This document shows, piece by piece, positions 1 through 7,465 of a stretch of 64,000 nucleotides of DNA; the stretch's first letter is position 1; each line of letters begins with the position of its first letter. The position numbers were made by a program, and so were the translations under genes. Under the pieces are notes generated by a model. The model was not told the origin of the DNA. It searched no databases and saw only the letters and a program-made list of their open reading frames with translations. Source of the DNA: Hyphomonas sp. (lineage in GTDB: Bacteria > Pseudomonadota > Alphaproteobacteria > Caulobacterales > Hyphomonadaceae); NCBI GenBank assembly GCA_020638455.1, contig JACKIK010000001.1:1116001-1180000 (forward strand), in the 5' to 3' direction.

Positions 1-489
1 ATTCTCGCCGCCCGGGCGCCAATTGTCGGCACGCTCGACGGCGACGGCCAGAACGACCCGGCCGACCTGCCGGACCTCTATCGCCAGATGACCCGGCCGG
101 ATGCGCCGGAAGGCCTGAAAATGGTCATGGGCCGGCGTGCCAAGCGCAAGGATACTGCCTGGAAGCGGTTCGGCTCACGGCTCGCCAACCGGGTGCGCAA
201 GCGCCTGTTGCACGATGATTGCGACGACTCCGGCTGCGGCATCAAGGTGATGAACCGGGCCGCCTTCATCCGGCTTCCCTATTTCGACCACATGCACCGG
301 TACATGCCGGCGCTGATGCGGGCCGAGGGGTTCGGCGTGGAGTACCGGGACGTCAATCACCGCCCGCGCGGGGAAGGCCGTTCCAACTACACCAATTTCG
401 GCCGCTTGCGGGATGCCCTGTCGGACCTGCGCGGCGTGATGTGGCTGATCCGCCGCCGGCGCAATCCGCAGGGCGTGGACGAGCTCTAG
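1..489 (+). CDS. Glycosyltransferase family 2 (DPM1/ArnC-like), 5' end missing
   Basis: The gene enters from the left edge; its frame is open from base 1 and ends at a TAG after 162 visible codons. Near the start lies TLDGDGQNDP, which matches the acidic metal and nucleotide-sugar binding motif of GT-A fold family 2 enzymes such as polyprenyl-phosphate sugar transferases. Further on, SGCGIKVMNR and a segment rich in His, Arg and Gly (RPRGEGRSNY) match the second conserved part of this family. No transmembrane helix is visible in the last 60 residues, so this is the soluble, DPM1-like form. It probably moves a sugar from a nucleotide donor to a lipid phosphate at the inner face of the membrane; donor and acceptor cannot be told. 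Its stop shares CTAG with the stop of the convergent ATPase gene. Confidence 0.85.
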   Translation: MLAARAPIVGTLDGDGQNDPADLPDLYRQMTRPDAPEGLKMVMGRRAKRKDTAWKRFGSRLANRVRKRLLHDDCDDSGCGIKVMNRAAFIRLPYFDHMHRYMPALMRAEGFGVEYRDVNHRPRGEGRSNYTNFGRLRDALSDLRGVMWLIRRRRNPQGVDEL

Positions 490-1016
490 GGCCGCGTCAG
501 CCAGTCGGCGATCCACCGGGCCCGGTCGGCCGGCGGCAGTTGCGGAACCGGCACCAGCTCATATCCGAGTGAGCGGCAGGCCGTTTCGACCTGGTCAGCA
601 AAGGCAATGGCTCCGGCATAGTCGAGTGTACGTTCCGCGTCGGTTTCGTAGATTGCCGCCCATGGCGCGAACCAGAGGACCTCCCGGTCATAGCGCCGGG
701 TCCGGCAGGCGGCCCGGATCGCCTCGTCGGGCAGGCCGTAGGTGGCGGCATAGGCGAGCAGGTCCGGCAGGCCCCGGTCAAACAGCACCGGGCCCTGCCC
801 CGGCGCGCGGTCGAAATCGCGGCAGGCAAGGTCCAGCATCAGGGAGATGAAGCGGGCCGGGTCCTGGTCGCCGGTCCCCGTTCCGCCGGCCTGCCGCTCG
901 TGGGCAAGCACCCGCCGTGCGGGCTCGTCCACACAGGCGAAGCGGGCTTTCAGAAGCTCCAGGCTGGTTGTCTTGCCGGCGCCGAGACCGCCCGAGAACA
1001 GGACCCTGCGGATCAT
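486..1016 (-). CDS. AAA-type ATPase (AAA_28-like), 176 aa
   Basis: The protein starts with a short strand followed by a P-loop, GGLGAGKTT (residues 9-17), and then ARFACVDEPARRV, as in small AAA_28 ATP/GTP-binding proteins. FDRGLPDLLAY (about residues 98-108) carries an acidic-Arg pair expected near a kinase-like active site. The compact single-domain length of 176 residues fits nucleotide kinase-like members whose substrate is unknown. Start: ATG preceded by a good AGGAGG at about 6 bases. It converges on the glycosyltransferase gene with a 4-base stop overlap. Function beyond nucleotide binding is not assignable from sequence. Confidence 0.8.
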   Translation of the reverse strand: MIRRVLFSGGLGAGKTTSLELLKARFACVDEPARRVLAHERQAGGTGTGDQDPARFISLMLDLACRDFDRAPGQGPVLFDRGLPDLLAYAATYGLPDEAIRAACRTRRYDREVLWFAPWAAIYETDAERTLDYAGAIAFADQVETACRSLGYELVPVPQLPPADRARWIADWLTRP

Positions 1017-1122
1017 TTTTCCTCCTGCCGGCCCGAAAATGCCGGATTCTGCGCCTCTAGCTTTGAAAGGATGCGGCGCGGGGTGCGCCGGAAAGGCGCT
1101 CGAAAGGGACGCGACATTCCAG

Positions 1123-1138
1123 TAAACCTCGTGTTAAC
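1123..1138 (+). promoter_or_regulatory. Possible CtrA box upstream of the membrane protein gene
   Basis: TAAA-N7-TTAAC matches the alphaproteobacterial cell-cycle regulator CtrA consensus (TTAA-N7-TTAAC) with one mismatch in the first half. It lies about 135 bases before the ATG at 1274, in a 257-base intergenic region that otherwise shows no clear structure. This is suggestive only. Confidence 0.3.
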
Positions 1139-1273
1139 TCTGTCCGCATGACGGGTAATGATATGGACAAGGGATCGCGGGGCCTGATTTTCGGGATGTT
1201 CGCCGCGAAAAAGGAGCATCGGGCGCGCAAGAACGGCGCCCATTCCCACAGTAGAACCGAGAAGGGGTCATTG

Positions 1274-1741
1274 ATGCGCGCAATCTTCGGAATCTTCCCG
1301 CTGCTGGTAATCCCGGTGGCGCTCTACAATCTGCTGGCCTTCGGGTTCGGCGGATCGCTGGAAACGGTCAATGAGTTCGGCGAGGCGGTGAAGGCCGATG
1401 TTGCCCCGATCCAGGGCCTTCTCAATTCCACCTTTTTCAGCCTGCCCATGATTTCGGGCGTCAAATGGGTCCTGTCAAAAGGCGATGCGATCCTGCTGGC
1501 GGCAATCGTGTTCCTGTTCCTGGAGATCCTCAAGTCGACCAGCACGGGCACCTCGACCATCGTCAATCATGCGGTTTCGATGATGCTGTTCATCCTGTGC
1601 ATGATCGAATTCCTGCTGGCTCCGAATTTTGCCACCTCGACCTTCTTCATCCTGATGTCGATGACGCTGCTGGACGTCCTGGCCGGTGTGGTGGTGACGA
1701 TCGTGTCAGCCCGCCGCGACTTCGGCATGGAAAACGGCTGA
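1274..1741 (+). CDS. Four-helix inner membrane protein, unknown function, 155 aa
   Basis: I do not recognise a named family. The protein has about four hydrophobic segments: residues 5-27 (after a start of MRAIFGIFPLLV), about 73-91, 97-116 and 120-142, and a short charged tail ending RRDFGMENG. An upstream in-frame ATG at 1148 exists. I chose 1274 because AGAAGGGG stands just before it and because the 42 residues between the two starts are hydrophilic and look untranslated. It is probably an integral inner membrane protein. The gene stands alone between the divergent ATPase gene and phaR and ends before a hairpin terminator. Confidence 0.7.
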   Translation: MRAIFGIFPLLVIPVALYNLLAFGFGGSLETVNEFGEAVKADVAPIQGLLNSTFFSLPMISGVKWVLSKGDAILLAAIVFLFLEILKSTSTGTSTIVNHAVSMMLFILCMIEFLLAPNFATSTFFILMSMTLLDVLAGVVVTIVSARRDFGMENG

Positions 1742-1764
1742 GGCCGGAATATTCCCGATTGCGG

Positions 1765-1798
1765 AACGGCCTGCCCTGCCGGCGGGCCGTTTCCTTTT
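1765..1798 (+). terminator. Rho-independent terminator
   Basis: AACGGCCTGCC (1765-1775) pairs with GGCGGGCCGTT (1781-1791) with one G-T wobble around a 5-base loop, followed by TTCCTTTT. It sits between the convergent membrane protein gene and phaR, so it can end the plus-strand transcript. The stem would also form in the phaR transcript. Confidence 0.8.
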
Positions 1799-1802
1799 GG
1801 GA

Positions 1803-2387
1803 TCAGTCCTTGCGGTAGAGCTCGGCGAGCTGTTCCTGGATGGCGGCGACCTGGGCCTGCATGTTGGCCAGCGCTTCGGCCTGCATTTCCATCATCGAGG
1901 CGGCCGGCGAGGCCGGCTTGTCGGGCCGGCCGGTGCCGGTCGAGCCGTACAGCGCCGGCATGAACATCTTCATGGCCTGTTCGAACATCGCCATGTTCCG
2001 GCGGGCCTGCTTCTCGAACATGGTCATCGGATTGGCGGCCTTGCGCCATTCCTTCTGCGCGTCGGCGAAGGAGTTCATCGACATGTCGAGGAAAGCCGGC
2101 AGGAAAGTCTGCGCGCCGCCGCCATAGAAGCCGATCAGCTGGCGCAGGAAGTTCAGCGGCAGGGCGCCCTCGCCCTTCGTCTCGTGTTCGAAAATGATCT
2201 GGGTCAGCACCTGCCGGGTGAGGTCCTCGCCGGTCTTGGCGTCGCGGACCTCGAAATCGCGCCCCTCCCGGACGAGGTCCGAGAGGTGATCGAGGGTGAC
2301 ATAACAGGAAGTCGATGTGTCGTAGAGCCGCCGGTTGGCGTACTTCTTGATGATGATCGGTCCGGCTGATCCGTTCGCCTTGGCCAT
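1803..2387 (-). CDS. phaR: Polyhydroxyalkanoate synthesis repressor PhaR
   Basis: The 194-residue protein carries the PHB/PHA accumulation regulator DNA-binding domain at its N-terminus. IIIKKYANRRLYDT (about residues 11-24) and the following YVTLDHLSDLVREG are the family signature. The central part holds the PHB_acc repeat segments, and the C-terminus ends in a helical stretch rich in Met, Ala and Gln that in the family contacts PHB granules. In the family PhaR represses phasin and its own gene and is released when it binds PHB. The start at 2387 is chosen by the family N-terminus; a longer open frame upstream covers the operator region. Divergent from phaB, with a palindrome-rich gap between them. 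Confidence 0.95.
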   Translation of the reverse strand: MAKANGSAGPIIIKKYANRRLYDTSTSCYVTLDHLSDLVREGRDFEVRDAKTGEDLTRQVLTQIIFEHETKGEGALPLNFLRQLIGFYGGGAQTFLPAFLDMSMNSFADAQKEWRKAANPMTMFEKQARRNMAMFEQAMKMFMPALYGSTGTGRPDKPASPAASMMEMQAEALANMQAQVAAIQEQLAELYRKD

Positions 2388-2423
2388 GTCCTGCCCTCTG
2401 CTTTCCCGTGGGAGAAGCAATTT

Positions 2424-2453
2424 TTGTGCTATGCACAACAGCTTCGCACAAAA
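2424..2453. promoter_or_regulatory. Candidate PhaR operator: nested TGC-rich palindromes
   Basis: TTGTGC-TAT-GCACAA (2424-2438) is a perfect 15-base inverted repeat, and TTTTGTGC (2422-2429) also pairs with GCACAAAA (2446-2453). Further TGC/GCA triplets continue to about 2517 (CTGCATGCG, CTGCAGCAG, GGTGCAAAA). PhaR proteins are known to bind TGC-rich sequence upstream of phasin and phaR genes. The position 37-66 bases before the phaR ATG fits autorepression. Confidence 0.6.
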
Positions 2454-2540
2454 TCTGCATGCGACCAATGCGCTATTGAAGTTTCTGCAGCAGAGGCTGT
2501 AAGCGTCTGCTGGTGCAAAATTTTTCACGGGAGGAAGTGA

Positions 2541-3266
2541 ATGTCTAAAACGGTTCTGGTTACGGGCGGTACCCGTGGCATTGGCCGGGCCATCAGCGAA
2601 ACGATGGTCAAGAAGGGCTACAAGGTTGCCGCGAACTATGCCGGCAATGATGCCGCCGCGAAGGAATGTGCCGATGCGCTTGGCATCAATGTCTACAAGT
2701 TCGATGTCGCCGACTATGACGCTGTCGGCGCCGGCCTTGCCCAGATCGCGAAGGATCTGGGGCCCGTCGATGTGGTGATCAACAATGCCGGCGTGACGCG
2801 CGATGCACCCTTCCACAAGATGACAAAGGACCAGTGGCAGCAGGTGATCGACATCGACCTCACCTCCGCCTTCAACGTGACCCGCCAGGTCTGGGACGGC
2901 ATGCGCGAGCGCGGCTGGGGCCGGGTGATCAATATCTCATCGATCAACGGCCAGAAGGGCCAGTTCGGCCAGGCGAACTATTCCGCCGCCAAAGCCGGCC
3001 TGATCGGCTTCACCAAGGCGCTGGCCCAGGAAGGCGCCAAGAAGGGCGTGACCGTCAACGTGGTCTGCCCCGGCTATATCGATACGGAAATGGTGCAGGC
3101 GGTGCCGGAGAAGGTGCTGGAAGGCATCATCGCGACGATCCCGGTCGGCCGTCTCGGCAAGGCCGAGGAAATCGCCTCCATGTGCGCCTATCTCGCCAGC
3201 GACGAGGCCGCCTTCATCACCGGCGCAACGATGACGGTGAACGGCGCGCAGTACATCGCCGGATAA
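2541..3266 (+). CDS. phaB: Acetoacetyl-CoA reductase PhaB
   Basis: This is a classical short-chain dehydrogenase of 241 residues, the usual PhaB length. It has the TGGTRGIG cofactor loop (residues 8-15), NNAG (81-84), and a catalytic Ser134, Tyr147 and Lys151 set in NISSINGQKGQFGQANYS, which is almost diagnostic for PhaB. It reduces acetoacetyl-CoA to (R)-3-hydroxybutyryl-CoA, normally with NADPH, for PHB synthesis in the cytoplasm. Start ATG has GGGAGG at 8 bases. The synthase (phaC) and thiolase (phaA) are not in this window. PhaR-binding sequence upstream may regulate it. Confidence 0.96.
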   Translation: MSKTVLVTGGTRGIGRAISETMVKKGYKVAANYAGNDAAAKECADALGINVYKFDVADYDAVGAGLAQIAKDLGPVDVVINNAGVTRDAPFHKMTKDQWQQVIDIDLTSAFNVTRQVWDGMRERGWGRVINISSINGQKGQFGQANYSAAKAGLIGFTKALAQEGAKKGVTVNVVCPGYIDTEMVQAVPEKVLEGIIATIPVGRLGKAEEIASMCAYLASDEAAFITGATMTVNGAQYIAG

Positions 3267-3299
3267 AACGGCCCGCCTTCTTCAGGGAAGGAAAGTTCC

Positions 3300-3339
3300 A
3301 GCACCTGCGGCGCCCGTGAAGGCGCTTGCAGGTGCTTTT
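3300..3339 (+). terminator. Rho-independent terminator of phaB
   Basis: AGCACCTGC (3300-3308) pairs with GCAGGTGCT (3328-3336), and inside it GCGCC (3310-3314) pairs with GGCGC (3321-3325). A short T run follows. It stands 33 bases after the phaB stop. Confidence 0.9.
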
Positions 3340-3361
3340 GATTTCGGGGTGGGGATTCGCG

Positions 3362-3820
3362 TCAGGTTTCGGGTGCGGGCAGGCCCATTATCCGCTCATC
3401 CCGGCGAAAGCCGGGATCCAGCGCCAAGTAGTGCAATGCCTGCCGCACTGGGCCCCCTGCTGCGGGGAAATCGTGCCACTGGCACGATTTCTGATCCCTC
3501 CGCAGTCCGCCGGGGTGAGCGGAGAGAAGGAGGGTGCGGGCGTAGGCGGGCTGCAACAGCTCTCCGCTCAGGGCAGCAGCAATGCGTTTGTTGGGGTGCA
3601 GGGCGGGTTTCAGCAGGGCCGGCGCGGACTTCTGGTTTGCGATCCAGTCGATGGAGGCGATGAAGACGCGGCCGCAGGGGGTGACGCTCCAGTGGTATTG
3701 CGTGCCCTTGCCATAGGTGGCGCGGACCCAGGCGCGCAGCATCAGGATCTGCAGCCAGATCAATGGCCAGACCGGCACGAGGTGCACGGGAAATCCGGGA
3801 GGGGGAGAGAGAAGCGACAT
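3362..3820 (-). CDS. Hypothetical protein, 152 aa, C-terminus reads through repeats
   Basis: No named family is recognised. The N-terminal part (VPVWPLIWLQILMLRAW) is a hydrophobic, Trp-rich helix followed by a beta-like stretch (HWSVTPCGRVFIASI). This resembles the product of 33134-33535 (HVWPLLWPWLVWNL, then AVDCFGNIRI), so the two may form a small family. After about residue 100 the frame runs through two palindromic repeat units and ends in LDPGFRRDE plus a short tail. LDPGFRRDE is the translation of the GAAA-loop hairpin, so the C-terminus is probably not an original part of the protein. The start at 3820 is the first Met of the conserved part; no strong ribosome site is seen. Confidence 0.45.
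   Translation of the reverse strand: MSLLSPPPGFPVHLVPVWPLIWLQILMLRAWVRATYGKGTQYHWSVTPCGRVFIASIDWIANQKSAPALLKPALHPNKRIAAALSGELLQPAYARTLLLSAHPGGLRRDQKSCQWHDFPAAGGPVRQALHYLALDPGFRRDERIMGLPAPET
3398..3417. repeat. Repeat palindrome with GAAA tetraloop
   Basis: ATCCCGGC-GAAA-GCCGGGAT is a perfect 8-base stem. Elements of this kind (TCATCCCGGCGAAAGCCGGGATCCAG type) are common interspersed repeats in alphaproteobacterial genomes. Here it overlaps the 3' end of a hypothetical gene and lies downstream of the phaB terminator. Confidence 0.75.
3467..3491. repeat. Perfect 25-base palindrome
   Basis: GAAATCGTGCCA (3467-3478), a central C (3479) and TGGCACGATTTC (3480-3491) form a perfect inverted repeat. 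It lies inside the C-terminal read-through part of the hypothetical gene, 49 bases from the GAAA-loop repeat. It may be part of the same compound repeat element or a protein binding site. Confidence 0.75.
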
Positions 3821-4000
3821 TGCGCAAGGATACGCCCGGTGCCGGGGGTGTTGGATGGATTTATTTTCGGAGCTGTGATTGCAGCAGGATGGGGAGGAAA
3901 AGGCGGGGACAGGACGCGCCGCGAAGCGTTTCCCGGCATTCATGGAACTTGATCCCAGCCAGTGCTAGGGTGACGCCCTGCTGCGATCCGGGGGAGCATC

Positions 4001-4882
4001 ATGCCAAGTGCCGCGCACGAACAAATTGTCGTCATGATGAGCGGTGGCCTTGGCCTTGACGATTTGTCCGTGGAGGAACAGCGCGCCGTCATGGAGGCGT
4101 CTGCGGACATGTTCCCGGTGGAGCCGGACATTGTCAGCCGGGAAGTAGATGCAGGTGGCGTGCCGGCCGACTGGGTCACTGTCGATGGGAGCGATGCAGA
4201 CCGTGTCGTCCTCTACCTCCACGGTGGCGGCTATGTCATGGGGTCCCGCAATACCCATCGCGGCCTTGCCGGCCGGATTGCGCGGGCGGCGAAGGCGCGC
4301 GTGCTCCTGCCGGAATACCGGCTTGCGCCCGAACATCCGTTTCCGGCAGCCGTTGACGATGCGACGGCATGCTGGCGCTGGCTGGTCTCCCAAGGATTTG
4401 CGCCGCAGCGCATGGCGATTGCAGGCGATTCCGCAGGCGGCGGGCTGACGCTGGCCACGCTGCTGGCGCTGAAGGCGAATGTGGCGCCGATGCCGGCCTG
4501 CGCTGTCGCGCTGTCCCCGTGGACCGACCTGGAAGGCTCCGGACCGACGGCCGAACCGGGCGCGGTGGATGATCCGATGCTGACACCCGACGGCCTGCGC
4601 GTCACCGGGCAGCAATACGCCGCCGGCGCCCTGCGCCACCCGCTGGCCGCCCCGCTACATGGCGCCCTGGCGGGCCTTCCCCCGCTGCTGCTGCAGGTCG
4701 GAACGAGGGAAGTCCTCCTGTCCGACAGTACGCGCTTCGCTGAAAAGGCCCGCGCCGCCGGCGTCGACGTCACCCTCGAGATCGAGGAGGGCCTCATCCA
4801 TGTCTGGCAGATGTTTCCCGACGTGCCGGAGGCGCAAAGCGCCGTCCAACGCATTGGTGCGTTTGTCCGCGCCAATTGCTGA
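4001..4882 (+). CDS. Alpha/beta hydrolase, HSL (family IV) esterase
   Basis: The 293-residue protein has the oxyanion-hole motif HGGG (residues 74-77) and the nucleophile elbow GDSAGG (142-147, Ser144) of the hormone-sensitive lipase group, with PEYRLAPEHPFPA between them as usual. The catalytic His is H267 in GLIHVWQMF; the acid is E237 or D242. It should hydrolyse short or medium acyl esters in the cytoplasm; the natural substrate is unknown. No signal peptide. The ATG has GGGGGAG at about 4 bases. It converges on the MDR oxidoreductase gene. Confidence 0.92.
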   Translation: MPSAAHEQIVVMMSGGLGLDDLSVEEQRAVMEASADMFPVEPDIVSREVDAGGVPADWVTVDGSDADRVVLYLHGGGYVMGSRNTHRGLAGRIARAAKARVLLPEYRLAPEHPFPAAVDDATACWRWLVSQGFAPQRMAIAGDSAGGGLTLATLLALKANVAPMPACAVALSPWTDLEGSGPTAEPGAVDDPMLTPDGLRVTGQQYAAGALRHPLAAPLHGALAGLPPLLLQVGTREVLLSDSTRFAEKARAAGVDVTLEIEEGLIHVWQMFPDVPEAQSAVQRIGAFVRANC

Positions 4883-4890
4883 GATGCCGC

Positions 4891-5895
4891 TCAGATCGTC
4901 AGGACGATCTTGCCGAAATGCTTCTGGCTGGCCTGATGTGCGAAGGCGGCGGCGATCTGGTCCAGCGGGAATTTGCTGTCGATCACCGGGCGGATGCCAT
5001 TGGCTTCGATCGCATCGATCATGTCTTCCTGCATGCGGCGGGAGCCGACCGTGATGCCGGAGAGCGTGATGTTGCGCGAGAACAGTGCCGCCGTCGGCAC
5101 TTCGCCGGATATGCCCGTCAGCACACCGATCAAGGAAATATGGCCGCCCGGCCGGCAGGCATTGATCGATTGCGCCATGGTGCCCGGCCCGCCGATCTCG
5201 ACGACTTCATCGACGCCGCGGCCGCCGGTCAGCTCGAAGGCGGCTTTGCCCCATTCCGGGGTTTCCTTGTAATTGATCACATGGTCGGCACCGAGCTGCT
5301 TGAGGCGGGCCATTTTTTCCGGTGAGGAAGACGTGGAGATGACGCGGCAGCCGGCGGCCTTGGCGAATTGCAGGGCGAAGATGGAGACCCCGCCCGTGCC
5401 TTGCGTCAGCACCCAGTCGCCGGGCTTGATCTTCGCTTCGCAGACGATGCCGCGCCAGGCCGTGAGCGCGGCGCAGGGCAGGGTGGCGGCTTCTTCGAAG
5501 GACCAGCCGTCCGGCATGCGCGTGAAGGCGGTTTCCGGCGCGGCGACGAGTTCTGCGGCAAACCCGTCCGCGCCATCTCCGGGGACGGACTGGAAGCCGG
5601 CCGCCTCGATCTGGCCGGACTGCCAGGAGGGAAAGAAGAGGGAGAGGACCTTGTCGCCGACTTTCCATTTTGTGACGCCTGCGCCGACGGCGACGACTTC
5701 GCAGGCGCCGTCCGACATGGGGATGCGGCCGTCCGGCGTCGGAATGCCGCCGAGGACGACGACGAAGTCGTGATAGTTGAGGCTGGAGGCGCGGACGCGT
5801 ACCAGCACTTCGCCGGGGCCGGGCTTCGGGTCGGGGCGGTCCTCGATCACGAGCTTGTCGAGCCCGCCGGGCTTCTTCACGGCAGCAACTTTCAT
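4891..5895 (-). CDS. Zinc-type alcohol dehydrogenase-like MDR oxidoreductase
   Basis: A 334-residue medium-chain dehydrogenase/reductase. The N-terminal GroES-like part includes LVRVRASSLNYHDF (about residues 30-43). The nucleotide fold is marked by GDWVLTQGTGGVS (about 160-172) and GADHVINY. The structural zinc cysteine cluster is absent, so this is probably a quinone oxidoreductase-type member using NADPH without structural zinc. The start is at MKVAAVKKPGG, the normal N-terminus of the family; upstream in-frame Met codons lie inside the acyl-CoA ligase gene. It is the last gene of the minus-strand lipid series, 64 bases after the ligase stop. Confidence 0.9.
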   Translation of the reverse strand: MKVAAVKKPGGLDKLVIEDRPDPKPGPGEVLVRVRASSLNYHDFVVVLGGIPTPDGRIPMSDGACEVVAVGAGVTKWKVGDKVLSLFFPSWQSGQIEAAGFQSVPGDGADGFAAELVAAPETAFTRMPDGWSFEEAATLPCAALTAWRGIVCEAKIKPGDWVLTQGTGGVSIFALQFAKAAGCRVISTSSSPEKMARLKQLGADHVINYKETPEWGKAAFELTGGRGVDEVVEIGGPGTMAQSINACRPGGHISLIGVLTGISGEVPTAALFSRNITLSGITVGSRRMQEDMIDAIEANGIRPVIDSKFPLDQIAAAFAHQASQKHFGKIVLTI

Positions 5896-5959
5896 CGGCG
5901 TCAGTCCTCCTTCGTCTGGCTTGTTTTGCCGCAAGGCAGCGGGCCTGCCGCTGGGGACG

Positions 5960-7432
5960 TCAAGCGGATGTGGTGCCCATGGCGGCGATCCGTTCCTCGC
6001 GGAGAGCCTTGCGGCGGACCTTGCCGGCATCGTCGCGCACCGCCTCGGCGGTGTACTCGAAGCTTTTCGGGATCTTGTATTTCACGAGCCGCTCGGCGAG
6101 GTGGGCGATCATGTCGGCATCCGGCACGGCGCCGTCCGGCCGGTCGATGACCGCGTGCAGCCGCGCGCCCATGTCTTCGTCCGGAAGGCCGATCACGGCG
6201 GAGGAGCGGACGCCCGGATAGGCCTCGATCGCGGCCTCGACTTCGGCGGGGTAAATGTTCGCGCCGCCGACGAGGACCATGTCGGACAGGCGGTCTGTCA
6301 GGTAGAGATAGCCCTCCTCATCCATCCAGCCCATGTCGCCGAGGCTCTCCCAGCCGCCGTCAATGGCGCGGGCTTCGGCGCCGATATAGCGATAGGTCGT
6401 GCCCGGTCCCTCGAGCGGGCGGATGAAGACTTCGCCGACTTCGCCGGGCGGCAGGGTCTTGCCGTCCTCGCCGACAATCTTCATCTCGCAGGTTTCGACC
6501 GGGCGGCCGACGGAACCGCGATGGGTCAGCCATTCGGTGCCCTGGATCGTGGTCGACCCCTGGCCTTCGGTGCCGCCATAGAGTTCCCAGATCACTTCCG
6601 GGCCGAGCCAGTCGATATAGCACTCCTTCAGCCAGGCCGGGCAGGGCGCGGCGAGGTGCCAGAGGGCCTTCAGGCTCGAAAGATCGTACTGTGTACGGAC
6701 TTCCTCCGGCAGGCCCCAGATGCGGCGCATCATGGTCGGCACCATATAGGCGACGTCGAGCTTCAAGCGCTCGATCAGGGCGAGCGTCTTTTCCGGGTCG
6801 AAGCGCGTGGTGACGGCGATGGTGCAGCCCTTGAACAGGGCGACCATGGCCCAGACGAATGGCCCGTTGTGATACAGCGGCCCCGGGATCAGCATGCCGC
6901 CCTGCAGCGGGATTTCGAGGTACGGCGTCTCCGGGTCCCAGGCGGCAGGCATCTTCGAGACGATCAGTTTCGGCCGGCCGGTGGAGCCGCCACTGGTCAT
7001 CGCCTTGAAGGAGTTCGCCATGCGCATGGGAAGCTCCGTATCCGGAAGCGAGGCGTCCGGTTCATAGCCGACAGGCAGGCAGGGCGTGCCGTCGTATTCG
7101 CCGGGTGCAACGCCGGCGACGAGGGCCGGTTTGCCGAGCTCGACGATCTGGTCGCGCTCATGTTTCGGCAGGCGGGAGGAGACGGGCTGGGGCGTCGCGC
7201 CGGCTTTCCATGTGGCGATGCAGGCTTCGAAGAATTCTATCCCGTTGGGCAGGGCGATGGTGACGAAGTCGTCGGGCTTCACGCCGAGCGCCTCATAGGC
7301 GCGGGCGAGCCGGTTGGTGCGCGCCTCGAGCCCGGCCCAGGTGACCTGCGCGCCTTCGTGGTCGATGGCGACGCGGTCAGGCTGCTGTCCGGCCCAGAAT
7401 GCCACAATGCGCGAAATGGGAATGATCGCCAC
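5960..7432 (-). CDS. AMP-dependent acyl-CoA synthetase/ligase
   Basis: This 490-residue protein belongs to the ANL superfamily. It has the P-loop MTSGGSTGRPK (about residues 145-155), the YGGTEGQG acid motif, GDMGWMDEEGYLYLTDR with the hinge Asp, and a C-terminal Lys in KYKIPKSFE. It should activate a carboxylic acid with ATP and link it to CoA; ring or steroid acid ligases of this length exist, but the substrate is not known. The start is the GTG at 7432, not the GTG at 7447: a perfect AGGAGG lies six bases upstream of 7432 and overlaps the upper GTG. It is followed 64 bases later by the MDR gene. Confidence 0.92.
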   Translation of the reverse strand: MAIIPISRIVAFWAGQQPDRVAIDHEGAQVTWAGLEARTNRLARAYEALGVKPDDFVTIALPNGIEFFEACIATWKAGATPQPVSSRLPKHERDQIVELGKPALVAGVAPGEYDGTPCLPVGYEPDASLPDTELPMRMANSFKAMTSGGSTGRPKLIVSKMPAAWDPETPYLEIPLQGGMLIPGPLYHNGPFVWAMVALFKGCTIAVTTRFDPEKTLALIERLKLDVAYMVPTMMRRIWGLPEEVRTQYDLSSLKALWHLAAPCPAWLKECYIDWLGPEVIWELYGGTEGQGSTTIQGTEWLTHRGSVGRPVETCEMKIVGEDGKTLPPGEVGEVFIRPLEGPGTTYRYIGAEARAIDGGWESLGDMGWMDEEGYLYLTDRLSDMVLVGGANIYPAEVEAAIEAYPGVRSSAVIGLPDEDMGARLHAVIDRPDGAVPDADMIAHLAERLVKYKIPKSFEYTAEAVRDDAGKVRRKALREERIAAMGTTSA

Positions 7433-7438
7433 GGGTTT

Positions 7439-7444
7439 CCTCCT
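7439..7444 (-). promoter_or_regulatory. Ribosome binding site that fixes the ligase start
   Basis: AGGAGG on the minus strand, 6 bases before the GTG at 7432. An in-frame GTG just upstream at 7447 would leave the AGGAGG inside the coding region, so the shorter frame is preferred. Confidence 0.75.
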
Positions 7445-7465
7445 CACCCTTGTTTTCGGGTCTGC

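Noticed and set aside
3480..3495. TGGCAC as a sigma-54 -24 element
   Set aside because: No GC at the proper -12 distance, and the bases belong to the 25-base palindrome.
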